Of a DNA stretch of 35,510 nt, positions 8,897-17,331 are shown piece by piece. The position numbers and the translations under genes are program-made. Within the stretch, counting starts at the first letter, position 1. Each line of letters opens with the position of its first letter. Below the pieces are notes generated by a model. It did no database searches, had not been told where the DNA came from, and saw nothing but the letters and a program-made list of their open reading frames with translations. Source of the stretch: Alphaproteobacteria bacterium (GTDB taxonomy: Bacteria > Pseudomonadota > Alphaproteobacteria > Bin95); the NCBI GenBank assembly GCA_026710105.1, contig JAPORR010000044.1, positions 1 to 35,510 on the forward strand, given 5' to 3'.

Positions 8897-8912
8897 GGGG
8901 AGTTTTCCTTAT

Positions 8913-9455
8913 ATGGCGGCAACGGCGGACGGGGCGGGCGACGGCGTCACGCGCCGCGACTTTCTCGAATATGCAGCCGGTGGCATGGGCGCAGTCGGGG
9001 CGGCGGCGGCCGGTTGGGCGCTCATCGACAATATGAACCCGGCGGCCGATACGCTTGCGCTTTCGACCACGGAAGTTGACCTTGAACCCATCGAACCTGG
9101 CCAGTCGATCACTGTCGTATGGCAGAAGAAGCCCGTCTTCGTGCGTCGGCGCACGGAAGCCGAGATAAGGCAGGCAGAGGAAACTCCACTCGACGCTCTG
9201 CCGGATCCAATGGCGGATGTGGATCGGGTGCAGAAGGCTGAATGGCTAGTCCTGGTGGGTGTATGCACCCATCTCGGCTGTATTCCCCTCGGCCAGAAGG
9301 ACACGGATGAAAAAGGCGAATATGGTGGCTGGTTTTGCCCCTGCCACGGCTCGCACTACGATACCTCCGGACGCATCCGCAAAGGGCCTGCGCCAGGGAA
9401 TCTTGCTGTGCCGCCATACCAATTCCTCGACGACACCCGCATCCTGATCGGCTAA
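8913..9455 (+). CDS. petA: Rieske iron-sulfur subunit of cytochrome bc1
   Basis: Electron-transfer subunit of ubiquinol-cytochrome c reductase, 180 aa. It has a Tat-type N-terminal anchor ([20 protein letters not shown]) leading to one membrane helix and a periplasmic 2Fe-2S domain. Box I CTHLGC (Cys118, His120, Cys123) and box [11 protein letters not shown] (Cys142, Cys144, His145) give the two Cys and two His ligands plus the disulfide pair. I choose ATG 8913 with GGGGAG 10 bp upstream; the track's GTG at 8883 lies in the upstream hairpin and lacks an SD. First gene of a tightly packed operon with petB, petC, mtnP, mtnA and a dehydrogenase gene. Confidence 0.96.
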   Translation: MAATADGAGDGVTRRDFLEYAAGGMGAVGAAAAGWALIDNMNPAADTLALSTTEVDLEPIEPGQSITVVWQKKPVFVRRRTEAEIRQAEETPLDALPDPMADVDRVQKAEWLVLVGVCTHLGCIPLGQKDTDEKGEYGGWFCPCHGSHYDTSGRIRKGPAPGNLAVPPYQFLDDTRILIG

Positions 9456-9461
9456 TTGGCG

Positions 9462-10718
9462 ATGGCTGCACCCAAATTCGACAATCCGATCGTCCGGTGG
9501 ATCGACTACCGGCTGCCGGTCTTTACCTTCCTGCATCACGAGATGCATGAATACCCAACGCCGAGAAACCTCAACTACTGGTGGAATTTCGGCTCGCTCG
9601 CCGGCTTCATGCTAGTGGTGATGATCGTCACCGGCATCGTGCTGGCGATGAACTATACGCCGCATGTGGACCATGCCTTCGATAGTGTGGAGCGGATCAG
9701 GCGCGATGTGCCCTTTGGTTGGCTAGTGCAATTCATCCATATGAACGGCGCATCGTTCTTCTTCATCGTTGTCTATATCCATATCTTCCGCGGCCTCTAT
9801 TATGGCTCCTACAAGTCGCCGCGGGAGATTCTCTGGATTCTCGGCGTTGTCATCATGTTGCTGATGATGGCGACGGCGTTCATGGGCTATGTGCTGCCCT
9901 GGGGCCAGATGAGCTTCTGGGGTGCTACGGTCATCACCAACCTGTTTTCGGCCATTCCGTGGGTGGGCGAGGCAATCGTGAGTTGGCTCTGGGGCGGCTT
10001 CGCGGTCGACAATGCGACCCTCAACCGCTTCTACTCGCTGCACTACCTGCTGCCTTTCGTCATTGTGGGTGTGGTGGCGCTGCATGTGGTGGCGTTGCAC
10101 AGGCACGGCTCTAACAATCCGCTCGGTATCGAGATTCGCGGCAAGCAAGACAGCATCCCCTTCCACCCCTATTACACGATCAAGGACTTCTTCGGCCTCG
10201 GGGCATTCCTGACGATCTTCTGCGTGTTCGTGTTCTTCGCGCCCGACTATCTGGGTCATCCCGACAATTACGTGCCCGCGAACCCGCTGGTGACGCCGGC
10301 GCATATCGTGCCGGAATGGTATTTCCTACCCTTCTACGCGATCCTGCGCGCCGTCCCGGATAAGCTGCTGGGTGTTGTTGCTATGTTCGCGGCCATCGCC
10401 GTGCTCTTTATCCTACCCTGGCTCGACCGCTCGCCAGTTCGTAGCGCTCGCTTCCGCCCGATCTACAAACAGGTCTTCTGGCTGCTAGTGATCGACTGTC
10501 TGGTACTCGGCTATATCGGCTCCAAGCCCGCCGAAGGTTGGTACATTCATATCGGACGCCTCGCGACGATCTACTATTTTGCCCATTTCCTGGTGATCCT
10601 GCCGCTATTGTCGGTATTCGAACGGCCGCAACCATTGCCGCTCAGCATCGGCGAACCGGTGCTCCGCGCCCCGCCGCCCCGCGAGGCAGAGGGAGATGGC
10701 GCGATGGAGAGAGCGTGA
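9462..10718 (+). CDS. petB: Cytochrome b subunit of cytochrome bc1
   Basis: Membrane core of the bc1 complex with eight expected helices and both haem b sites, 418 aa. Seen motifs are [13 protein letters not shown], the haem-ligand regions [20 protein letters not shown] and [21 protein letters not shown], the Qo-site WGATVITNL and the catalytic [13 protein letters not shown] (PEWY). A full-length fused cytochrome b (not split b6 plus subunit IV) fits a proteobacterial bc1. The track begins at TTG 9456, but ATG 9462 gives the usual MAAPKFDNP start. It starts 6 bp after petA, and its stop overlaps the petC start (TGATG). Confidence 0.97.
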   Translation: MAAPKFDNPIVRWIDYRLPVFTFLHHEMHEYPTPRNLNYWWNFGSLAGFMLVVMIVTGIVLAMNYTPHVDHAFDSVERIRRDVPFGWLVQFIHMNGASFFFIVVYIHIFRGLYYGSYKSPREILWILGVVIMLLMMATAFMGYVLPWGQMSFWGATVITNLFSAIPWVGEAIVSWLWGGFAVDNATLNRFYSLHYLLPFVIVGVVALHVVALHRHGSNNPLGIEIRGKQDSIPFHPYYTIKDFFGLGAFLTIFCVFVFFAPDYLGHPDNYVPANPLVTPAHIVPEWYFLPFYAILRAVPDKLLGVVAMFAAIAVLFILPWLDRSPVRSARFRPIYKQVFWLLVIDCLVLGYIGSKPAEGWYIHIGRLATIYYFAHFLVILPLLSVFERPQPLPLSIGEPVLRAPPPREAEGDGAMERA

Positions 10719-11491
10719 TGCGCAACCGTCTGTTCGGTGCCGCGCTGGCTACCGCCCTCGGTTTCGCCCTGCTGCTGCCCGGCGCTGCTTCGGCCGCTGG
10801 CGGCAATACGCCGCCACCGGAGCAGGAATGGAGCTTCAACGGCGTCTTCGGCGCCTTCGACCGCGCTGCCCTACAGCGTGGCTACCAAGTCTATCGTGAG
10901 GTTTGCGCCGGCTGCCATGCCATGCGGCTGGTGTTCTACCGTAACCTCATGCAGATCGGCTTTTCCGAAGCCGCCGCCAGGGCCGAAGCGGCGAACGCTT
11001 TTATCGTGGACGGGCCGGACGAAGAAGGTGAAATGTTCGAGCGCCCCGGCAAACTGTCGGATCGCTTTGTCTCACCCTTCCCGAACGACAATGCTGCTAA
11101 GGCCGCAAACGGTGGGGCGCTGCCGCCCGACCTAAGCCTGATTGCTAAGAACCAAGCTGCTGGACCTGACTATATCGCCGCCTTGCTGACCGGCTATGTC
11201 GACCCACCGGAGGGCTTCGAACTTGGCGAACTCCAGCACTACAATCTTTATTTCGCCGGCAACCGGATTTCAATGGCGCCACCGCTCTCGGACGACTTGG
11301 TAGAATATGCAGACGGTACCCCCGCCACGGTTGAGCAAATGGCGCTCGATGTTTCCCATTTTCTCATGTTTGCCGCCGAGCCACAGCTTGAGGACCGGCA
11401 CAGGCTAGGCGTCAAGGTTATCCTCTTCCTGCTGGTGCTGACTGGCATCCTCTACGCCCTGAAGCGCAAGGTCTGGAGCGGCGCACATTGA
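10718..11491 (+). CDS. petC: Cytochrome c1 subunit of cytochrome bc1
   Basis: Haem c-carrying subunit, 257 aa. It has a Sec signal peptide (LATALGFALLLPGAASA), haem attachment motif CAGCH (Cys63, Cys66, His67), the axial Met in GNRISMAPPLSDD (Met186), and a C-terminal membrane anchor VKVILFLLVLTGILYALKRK. ATG 10718 overlaps the petB stop by one base and is preceded by GGAGAGAG. The track start at 10538 lies inside petB and is rejected. Its stop overlaps the proposed TTG start of mtnP, so respiration and MTA salvage are joined in one transcript. Confidence 0.96.
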   Translation: MRNRLFGAALATALGFALLLPGAASAAGGNTPPPEQEWSFNGVFGAFDRAALQRGYQVYREVCAGCHAMRLVFYRNLMQIGFSEAAARAEAANAFIVDGPDEEGEMFERPGKLSDRFVSPFPNDNAAKAANGGALPPDLSLIAKNQAAGPDYIAALLTGYVDPPEGFELGELQHYNLYFAGNRISMAPPLSDDLVEYADGTPATVEQMALDVSHFLMFAAEPQLEDRHRLGVKVILFLLVLTGILYALKRKVWSGAH

Positions 11492-12372
11492 TCGTGCCGC
11501 CCGTAATCGGGATCGTCGGAGGCAGCGGCCTTTACGATATCGACGGGCTGGAGGACAGGCGCTGGATTGCAGTCGAAAGCCCTTGGGGCCGTCCGTCTGA
11601 CGAGATCCTCCATGCCCGGCTTGGTGCGGCCGAACTGCGCTTCCTGCCGCGCCACGGACGAGGTCACAGGCTTAGCCCGACCGACCTCAACAACCGCGCT
11701 AATATCGACGCGCTCAAACGGTCCGGTGCAACCGAAATCATATCGCTTTCGGCGGTGGGCTCTCTCCGGGAGACGCATGCGCCGGGTGATTTTGTGCTAG
11801 TGGACCAGTTTATCGACCGCACCTTCGCGCGTGCCAAGAGCTTCTTCGGCGCGGGATGCGTGGCACATGTGTCCATGGCAGACCCGGTCTGCCAGCGCCT
11901 GGGTGGCGCGTTGGAGGCTGCTGCTGCCCGCGCCGGGATCTCACTGCATCGCGGCGGAACCTATCTAGCCATGGAAGGCCCACAATTCTCCACCCGCGCC
12001 GAAAGCGCCCTCTATCGAAGCTGGGGCTGCGCCGTCATCGGCATGACCGCCATGCCGGAAGCCAAGCTCGCGCGTGAGGCCGAGCTCTGCTACGCCACGG
12101 TTGCCATGGTCACCGACTATGATTGCTGGCATGAGGAGCATGATGATGTCTCCGTCGAGGCGGTGATCCGTGTGCTGCTCGACAATGCAGAGCGGGGCCG
12201 GGAGCTTGTTCGCCATGTTGTGCCGGTGCTGGCGGCGCGCCGCGAGACCTGTTTCGCCGGCTGCCATACGGCGCTTGACCATGCGCTGATTACTGCCCCC
12301 GAGCAGCGCGACCCGGTACTGCTGCACCGGCTCGATGCTGTTGCAGGGCGGGTGCTGAACGGCGTGGCATGA
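11488..12372 (+). CDS. mtnP: S-methyl-5'-thioadenosine phosphorylase
   Basis: Cleaves methylthioadenosine with phosphate to adenine and methylthioribose-1-phosphate. The 294-aa protein has the nucleoside phosphorylase family 2 pattern: VIGIVGGSGLYDIDGL, LPRHGRGHRLSPTDLNNRAN, AMEGPQFSTRAES and TAMPEAKLAREAELCYA followed by VTDYDCWHEEH, which favours MTAP over plain PNP. The start is TTG at 11488 (GGAG 9 bp upstream, TTGA overlap with the petC stop); GTG 11494 is an in-frame alternative. It overlaps mtnA by ATGA. MTA arises from polyamine and acyl-homoserine-lactone synthesis. Confidence 0.94.
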   Translation: MIVPPVIGIVGGSGLYDIDGLEDRRWIAVESPWGRPSDEILHARLGAAELRFLPRHGRGHRLSPTDLNNRANIDALKRSGATEIISLSAVGSLRETHAPGDFVLVDQFIDRTFARAKSFFGAGCVAHVSMADPVCQRLGGALEAAAARAGISLHRGGTYLAMEGPQFSTRAESALYRSWGCAVIGMTAMPEAKLAREAELCYATVAMVTDYDCWHEEHDDVSVEAVIRVLLDNAERGRELVRHVVPVLAARRETCFAGCHTALDHALITAPEQRDPVLLHRLDAVAGRVLNGVA

Positions 12373-13499
12373 AGGTTGACGGCACTGCCTATCGCAGCAT
12401 CTGGTCGGAGGCGGACGGCCGCGCCGTGCGCATCATTGATCAGACCTGTTTGCCGCACCGTTTCGAGACAGTGCGGCTCGAATCCCTCGAAGACACCGCC
12501 CATGCGATTCGCGCCATGCTGGTGCGCGGTGCTCCGCTGATCGGTGCAACTGGTGCCTATGGTCTCGCCTTGGCACTCTTTCGCGATCCCTCGGACGCCG
12601 GGCTGGAAGACGCCTGGCGCTTCCTGCTGGCCACCCGCCCGACCGGCGCGAACTTAGCGTGGGCTCTAGAGGATGTCGCGGCAAGGGTACGCCCGCTGCC
12701 CCCAGCCGAGCGTGCCACCGCGGCCTTCCAGCGTGCAGGTGCACTCTGCGATGAGGATGTGGCGATCAATTACGCTATCGGTGGGCATGGCCTCGAGCTT
12801 GTCCGCGCTGCGGCCGCGCGCAAGCCGGGCCGGCTCGATATCCTGACACATTGCAATGCGGGCTGGCTCGCCACTGTGGACTGGGGCACGGCGCTCGCGC
12901 CCATCTACCGCGCTCATGACGACGGCATCGAGGTCCATGTCTGGGTGGACGAGACCCGCCCGCGCAACCAGGGCGCACATTTGACGGCCTGGGAACTTGG
13001 CCGACACGGCGTGCCGCACACCGTCATCGTGGACAATGCGGCCGGACACCTGATGCAGCGCGGGCTGGTCGATCTCTGCATTGTCGGCACTGACCGGACA
13101 ACGGCGGCCGGCGATGTCTGCAACAAGATCGGCACCTATACCAAGGCACTCGCCGCCCATGACAACGGTGTACCGTTCCATGTCGCGCTGCCAAGCCCGA
13201 CCATCGACTGGACGGTCTCGGACGGGCTTACCTCGATTCCGATAGAGGAACGCGACCCTTCGGAGGTGCAGCGTGTCTGGGGCCGGACGGAAGATGGCAC
13301 CCTGACGTCCGTCGCTGTGACGCCGCCGAGCTCTGCCGCCGCCAATTACGCTTTCGACATTACGCCGGCCTGGCTCGTGACCGGCTTCATCACCGAACGC
13401 GGCCTCGCCGCCCCCGACGGCTTGGGGCGACTCTTTCCCGAATACCAAGCTGCCGCTGAACAGAAACGGACCACCTCCCATGCCCACCATTCACCATGA
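12369..13499 (+). CDS. mtnA: S-methyl-5-thioribose-1-phosphate isomerase
   Basis: Isomerises methylthioribose-1-phosphate to methylthioribulose-1-phosphate, the step after MtnP. The 376-aa protein belongs to the eIF2B-alpha/MtnA family. Visible signatures are MLVRGAPLIGATGAYGLALA, the catalytic-Cys region LTHCNAGWLATVDWGTALAP and the catalytic-Asp region IVGTDRTTAAGDVCNKIGTY, plus the VALPSPTIDW element. Start ATG 12369 overlaps the mtnP stop (ATGA). Its 3' end overlaps the next dehydrogenase gene by 20 bp. No mtnB/C/D, class II aldolase or RuBisCO-like gene follows in the window, so the fate of its product is not visible here. Confidence 0.95.
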   Translation: MKVDGTAYRSIWSEADGRAVRIIDQTCLPHRFETVRLESLEDTAHAIRAMLVRGAPLIGATGAYGLALALFRDPSDAGLEDAWRFLLATRPTGANLAWALEDVAARVRPLPPAERATAAFQRAGALCDEDVAINYAIGGHGLELVRAAAARKPGRLDILTHCNAGWLATVDWGTALAPIYRAHDDGIEVHVWVDETRPRNQGAHLTAWELGRHGVPHTVIVDNAAGHLMQRGLVDLCIVGTDRTTAAGDVCNKIGTYTKALAAHDNGVPFHVALPSPTIDWTVSDGLTSIPIEERDPSEVQRVWGRTEDGTLTSVAVTPPSSAAANYAFDITPAWLVTGFITERGLAAPDGLGRLFPEYQAAAEQKRTTSHAHHSP

Positions 13500-14559
13500 G
13501 AACCTGCGCGCTGCCGTGCGCGCCGTCTGCGTCGCGGCCGGAAGCGTCGGGGACGAGCCAACCATTGTCGCCGACAACCTCGTCCATGCCAACCTCACCG
13601 GCCATGACAGCCACGGTGTTGGCATGCTGCCGCGCTACATCAAGGCATTGCAGGAGGGTGAGCTTCAGCCGAATGCAAAGATCGACCTGCTCGCAGACAT
13701 GGGGTCCATGCTGGTGGTGGACGGCAAGGCAGGCTATGGTCAATCGATCGGCAGGCAAGCGATGGCGCTCGCCATTGAGCGCGCGCGGGAGCACGGTGTG
13801 TGCATCATGGCTGTGCGCCGGTCTTTCCATCTCTGCCGCATCGGCGCTTGGGGTGAACAATGCGCGCGAGCCGGGTTCGTGTCGATCCATTATGTCAATG
13901 TCGTCGGCCATCCGGGCCTGGTGGCGCCTTGGCGCGGCTCGGACGCGCGCTTTGCCACCAATCCCTATTGCATCACCATGCCGGCGACCGGTGCAAACCC
14001 TGCCACGCAACTCGACATGGCGACCAGCATCGTCGCGCACGGCAAGGTCCGCGTGGCGAAGAACAAGGGCGAACGCATGGCCCCCGGCGTTCTGATCAAC
14101 AACAGGGGCCAGCCGACCACGGATCCGAATGTGATGTTCGAGCAACCGATGGGCGCGATTCTGCCTTTCGCCGAGCATAAGGGCTACGGAATGGCGCTGA
14201 TGAGCGAACTGATGGCAGGGGTGCTTTCCGGTGGCCGTACCTGCCGTCCGGAGACCGATCACGAGCAGGACACGATCCTGAACAACATGCTTTCGATCGT
14301 GTTCGATCCCACCCGGCTGGTGGACTCGGGCTTCTACAATGCCGAAATGGACGCCACTATCGCGCATGTGAAGGGCTCACCCCCTGCCGACCTCGCTCTG
14401 CCCGTGCTCGTTCCTGGCGACCCCGAACGCGCTGCGCATGCCGAGCGTACCGCCCATGGCGTCCCGGTGGACGACGAAACTTGGCGTGAACTGGAAACTG
14501 CGGCTATCTCGGTGGGACTAGAGGTCACCGATTTCCGCCGCATGGCGGGGGTCAACTGA
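13480..14559 (+). CDS. LDH2/malate dehydrogenase (YlbC/ComC-type) NAD(P)H oxidoreductase
   Basis: A 359-aa member of the LDH2/MDH2 oxidoreductase family, which interconverts 2-hydroxy and 2-oxo acids (malate, lactate, ureidoglycolate, 2,3-diketogulonate). Visible motifs are LTGHDSHGVGMLPRYI with the catalytic His region, GYGQSIGRQAMALAIERA, ATNPYCITMPA, LDMATSIVAHGKVRVAKNKG and PFAEHKGYGMALMSELMAG. The start at 13480 lies inside mtnA, a 20-bp overlap that implies translational coupling. Such tight linkage to MTA salvage suggests a role with a methylthio 2-oxo acid, but that is inference; the family alone does not set the substrate. Confidence 0.9.
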   Translation: MPTIHHENLRAAVRAVCVAAGSVGDEPTIVADNLVHANLTGHDSHGVGMLPRYIKALQEGELQPNAKIDLLADMGSMLVVDGKAGYGQSIGRQAMALAIERAREHGVCIMAVRRSFHLCRIGAWGEQCARAGFVSIHYVNVVGHPGLVAPWRGSDARFATNPYCITMPATGANPATQLDMATSIVAHGKVRVAKNKGERMAPGVLINNRGQPTTDPNVMFEQPMGAILPFAEHKGYGMALMSELMAGVLSGGRTCRPETDHEQDTILNNMLSIVFDPTRLVDSGFYNAEMDATIAHVKGSPPADLALPVLVPGDPERAAHAERTAHGVPVDDETWRELETAAISVGLEVTDFRRMAGVN

Positions 14560-14589
14560 AACCGATCATGAGAGGATAATCGCTCGCCT

Positions 14590-15300
14590 TCAGGCCTCAA
14601 GGCTGAACAGCTCGCGCACTTCCACCGCCATCGTCGCTACCATCGCTGTCAACACAGCGCGGCCCTTGTCGGCCGTGGCACGGGTAGGGCGGCCGACCGT
14701 GCCGGAGCGACTGTAGGCGGTGAGGCCACGGACGGCGAGCAGGGGGCGTTCGGTGAGCTCGTCCGTGGCGTCTTCCATGCGCACGAGATTCGAGTGGCAG
14801 TGGAGCAGCACTGAGGTTTCATATTCGCCCGCATGCATGTCGTCATGCACGCTCGTCTCGATACCGGCGGCGGCGAAGGCGGCCTCCTGGATATGCCGTC
14901 CGGGACCGAGCCAGACGCGCGGTCCCTCCAGATTGGCTTCTCGCGCGAAATGCGCCAGCACGAGATTGCCGCCATGTGCATTGACGATGGCGAGCCGCTC
15001 CACACCGGCATGTACGAGACTCGCGCATATGTCGCTGATCACCGCCACAAGCGTGTTCGCAGCGAGCCAGACCGTGCCGGGAAAGCCGGCATGTTCCTGC
15101 GAACAGGAGACGGGCAGTGTCGGCAGCAGCAGCGCACCCAGCCGTTCCGCGAGGCCTGCAGCAAGCGCGCCCGCAATCAGGCTATCGGTCGCAAGCGGCA
15201 GATGCGGCCCATGCTGCTCGAACGCCCCCACCGGCAACACGGCGAGTGTGGGCCGACCGATATCGGCGGCGGTGCGGGCGAGAAACGCGTCCGGTAGCAT
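14590..15300 (-). CDS. Creatininase-family amidohydrolase
   Basis: Metal-dependent amidohydrolase of the creatininase fold, 236 aa. Metal-ligand motifs are GAFEQHGPHLPLATD (Glu28, His30, Asp39), NAHGGN and the later HAGEYETS. The family includes creatininase, FAPy deformylase and the mycofactocin-processing peptidase MftE; no mycofactocin genes occur here, so no specific name is given. The start at 15300 has AGGA 9 bp upstream and gives the usual length; the track start at 15636 runs into the neighbour. It converges on the LDH2-type gene with a 30-bp gap. About 200 bp separate it from the histidine phosphatase; I see no gene there. Confidence 0.88.
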   Translation of the reverse strand: MLPDAFLARTAADIGRPTLAVLPVGAFEQHGPHLPLATDSLIAGALAAGLAERLGALLLPTLPVSCSQEHAGFPGTVWLAANTLVAVISDICASLVHAGVERLAIVNAHGGNLVLAHFAREANLEGPRVWLGPGRHIQEAAFAAAGIETSVHDDMHAGEYETSVLLHCHSNLVRMEDATDELTERPLLAVRGLTAYSRSGTVGRPTRATADKGRAVLTAMVATMAVEVRELFSLEA

Positions 15301-15497
15301 GCCGGCTATCCTAACAGGGGGTGCGCGCCGGTGCTCCTGCCGACATCCACGCTTTTCGAAAGCAGGTCTTGTGCAGCCTAGGCCATGACCAGGAGAAGGG
15401 GAACCGGCAGTGTTTTCCTGCATATACGTGCGGGCTGAAGACGCGCAGCAGGCGCGAGGATCGACAGCTATGTTGCAAGGTGGGCATTCTGCAACAA

Positions 15498-16085
15498 TTA
15501 CAGCACCGTCGCCGTCCAGCCGGCATCCTTCATGTCGAAGCGCAGGGGCAGGGCGTTCGGAGCGAATTCGTCGCGGAACAAAACGCCAAGCGCGGCTGCG
15601 ATGACGCGCAGATTGCCGCCATGCGCTACGATGCAAGGGATACCGCTGCCAGAGAGTGCGTCCGCCGCGGCGGATTTGGTGCGGGCGACGAAGGCGCCTA
15701 GCGTCTCGCCGCCAGCCGGCTGCACGCGCCAGTCGAGCCCCACCGCACTCTGGCCGACAAGCTCGCCGAACAACCGCTCGCCGAGCCGAGGGGTGGCGTT
15801 CATCGGTACGGCGAGGCGACGGGCAGCGGCCTGTGCGGTCTCATAGGCGCGCAGATAGCTGCTGGCTTCGATACGGGTGATGTCCTCTGCACCGGCAAGC
15901 CGTTCGGCGGCCCGAGCCGCCTGGGCTCGCCCGGTTTCGTTCAAGGGAATGACTGGGCTTTGCACGATCAGGCTAGCATTGCCGGCCGTTTCGCCGTGCC
16001 GGAGGAAGTAGAATCGCCGCACCCCGGGCCGTAACACCGGCGGCGCGGCGGAGAGAACCCGGAGCTCTTTTCCACCCTTTATCAT
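15498..16085 (-). CDS. Histidine phosphatase superfamily protein
   Basis: Branch-1 histidine phosphatase (phosphoglycerate-mutase-like), 195 aa. The catalytic phosphohistidine motif is FYFLRHGETAGNA near residue 29. The second arginine lies in SSYLRAYETAQAA, the proton donor in RLGERLFGELVG, and the second His in IVAHGGNLRVIAAALG. Cytosolic. It starts 10 bp after the CoA-transferase stop on the same strand, so the two are probably co-transcribed. The substrate could be a phospho-sugar, a cobalamin intermediate or another phosphate ester; nothing here decides. Confidence 0.87.
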   Translation of the reverse strand: MIKGGKELRVLSAAPPVLRPGVRRFYFLRHGETAGNASLIVQSPVIPLNETGRAQAARAAERLAGAEDITRIEASSYLRAYETAQAAARRLAVPMNATPRLGERLFGELVGQSAVGLDWRVQPAGGETLGAFVARTKSAAADALSGSGIPCIVAHGGNLRVIAAALGVLFRDEFAPNALPLRFDMKDAGWTATVL

Positions 16086-16095
16086 CGTTGCAGTT

Positions 16096-17304
16096 TCAAA
16101 GCGCGCCGGCCTGTTTCAGGTCCGCCAGTTCAGCAGGGGTGATGCTCAGCAGTTCGCTCAGCACCGCCTCACTGTGCTCGCCGAGCAGTGGTGCCCGCGC
16201 CACATCCAGTACCTCGCCGGCGAAGCGGACGGGCCAGGCTGGCACCACTACCGCACCGCGGTCGGGATGTTCGATGGTCTGCATGATGCGCCGGCGATGC
16301 ATGTCGTCGCTGGAGATCAGGTCCTTAATGTCGAACACCGCGCCTGCGGGCACACTCGCTCCGCCGATGGCCTCCATTACGTCCTGCTTGCTGCGCTGGC
16401 GCGTCCAGGCGGCAACATTCTCCTCGATCTCAGCCTTGTGCTCGATACGTTTGGGCCCGTCGCAGAAGCGCGGATCTGCCAGCATATCCTCGCGGCCGAT
16501 GGCTTTGCACACGCGCTCCCAATGGGCGGTGAGATCGCGGGCAACGAAGATGAAGCAATAGTCGTTTGGTCCGCCGCCCTTGCAGGGGAATAGCCCGCCC
16601 GGCGCACCTGATGCGACTGAATTGCCGGTGCGCGGCGCCGGATGCTCCATCATGGGCTGGCGCGAAAAGGTGACGCGGCAATAGTTCGTCATCGCGTCCT
16701 GCATCGCCACCTCGAGATGCTGGCCACGCCCTGTGCGCTCCCGCTGGAACAGAGCGGAGAGGATTGAGACGCACATATGCAAGCCTGTGCCGGTGTCGCC
16801 GATGGTCGCGCCAGGGCGGATCGGCACGCCGTCCGGCATGCCGGTAATGCTCATCACGCCGCCCGTCGCTTGGGCGATCATATCGAAGGAGAGGTATTTG
16901 GCGTAGCGACTGTCCGTCGCGAAACCCTTGATCTGCGCAAAGACAAGGCGCGGATTGAGTGCGTGCAGTTCGTCCCACCCGAATCCCAGCCGCTCGATGG
17001 CACCGGGAGCGAAATTCTCAATCAGCACATCGGCCTTGGCGACCAGACGACGCAAGACCTGCCTGCCGCTTTCTTCCTTCAGGTTGCAGGTGATCGAACG
17101 CTTGTTGCAGTTGAGCAGGATGAAGTAGAGCGAGTCCATGTCTGACCGCTCCGAAATGGCAAGCCGACCCTGGTCGCCGCGTCGGGGTTCCTCGACCTTG
17201 ATGACATTAGCGCCGTGCCAGGCCAGGGCCTCGGTGCAGGAGGGGCCAGCTTCGAATTGGGTCAGGTCCAGAACGGTAATGCCCGATAACGGTGCATCGC
17301 CCAT
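16096..17304 (-). CDS. Family III CoA-transferase, Frc-like
   Basis: CaiB/BaiF-type enzyme (402 aa) that moves CoA between carboxylic acids through an aspartyl-CoA thioester intermediate. It begins GITVLDLTQFEAGPSCTEAL and follows formyl-CoA transferase closely: YFILLNCNKRSITCNL, ADVLIENFAPGAIERLGF, and ATIGDTGTGLHM, where Asp170 aligns with catalytic Asp169 of Frc, then GRGQHLEVAMQDAMTNYCRV. The start at 17304 is preceded by an excellent AAGGAGG. Formyl/oxalate activity is plausible but not proven, and no oxalyl-CoA decarboxylase is nearby. It diverges from a second CoA-transferase with only 27 bp between start codons. Confidence 0.92.
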   Translation of the reverse strand: MGDAPLSGITVLDLTQFEAGPSCTEALAWHGANVIKVEEPRRGDQGRLAISERSDMDSLYFILLNCNKRSITCNLKEESGRQVLRRLVAKADVLIENFAPGAIERLGFGWDELHALNPRLVFAQIKGFATDSRYAKYLSFDMIAQATGGVMSITGMPDGVPIRPGATIGDTGTGLHMCVSILSALFQRERTGRGQHLEVAMQDAMTNYCRVTFSRQPMMEHPAPRTGNSVASGAPGGLFPCKGGGPNDYCFIFVARDLTAHWERVCKAIGREDMLADPRFCDGPKRIEHKAEIEENVAAWTRQRSKQDVMEAIGGASVPAGAVFDIKDLISSDDMHRRRIMQTIEHPDRGAVVVPAWPVRFAGEVLDVARAPLLGEHSEAVLSELLSITPAELADLKQAGAL

Positions 17305-17331
17305 CTGTTTCCTCCTTGCTATGTTTGCTGG

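Noticed and set aside
14590-15300. Creatininase-like protein as MftE of a mycofactocin cluster
   Set aside because: Although an LLM oxidoreductase is elsewhere in the window, no mftA precursor, radical SAM mftC or glycosyltransferase gene is present.
16096-17304. Naming the Frc-like gene frc (formyl-CoA:oxalate transferase)
   Set aside because: Similarity is strong, but no oxalyl-CoA decarboxylase gene is present and the family is functionally broad; the symbol was withheld.
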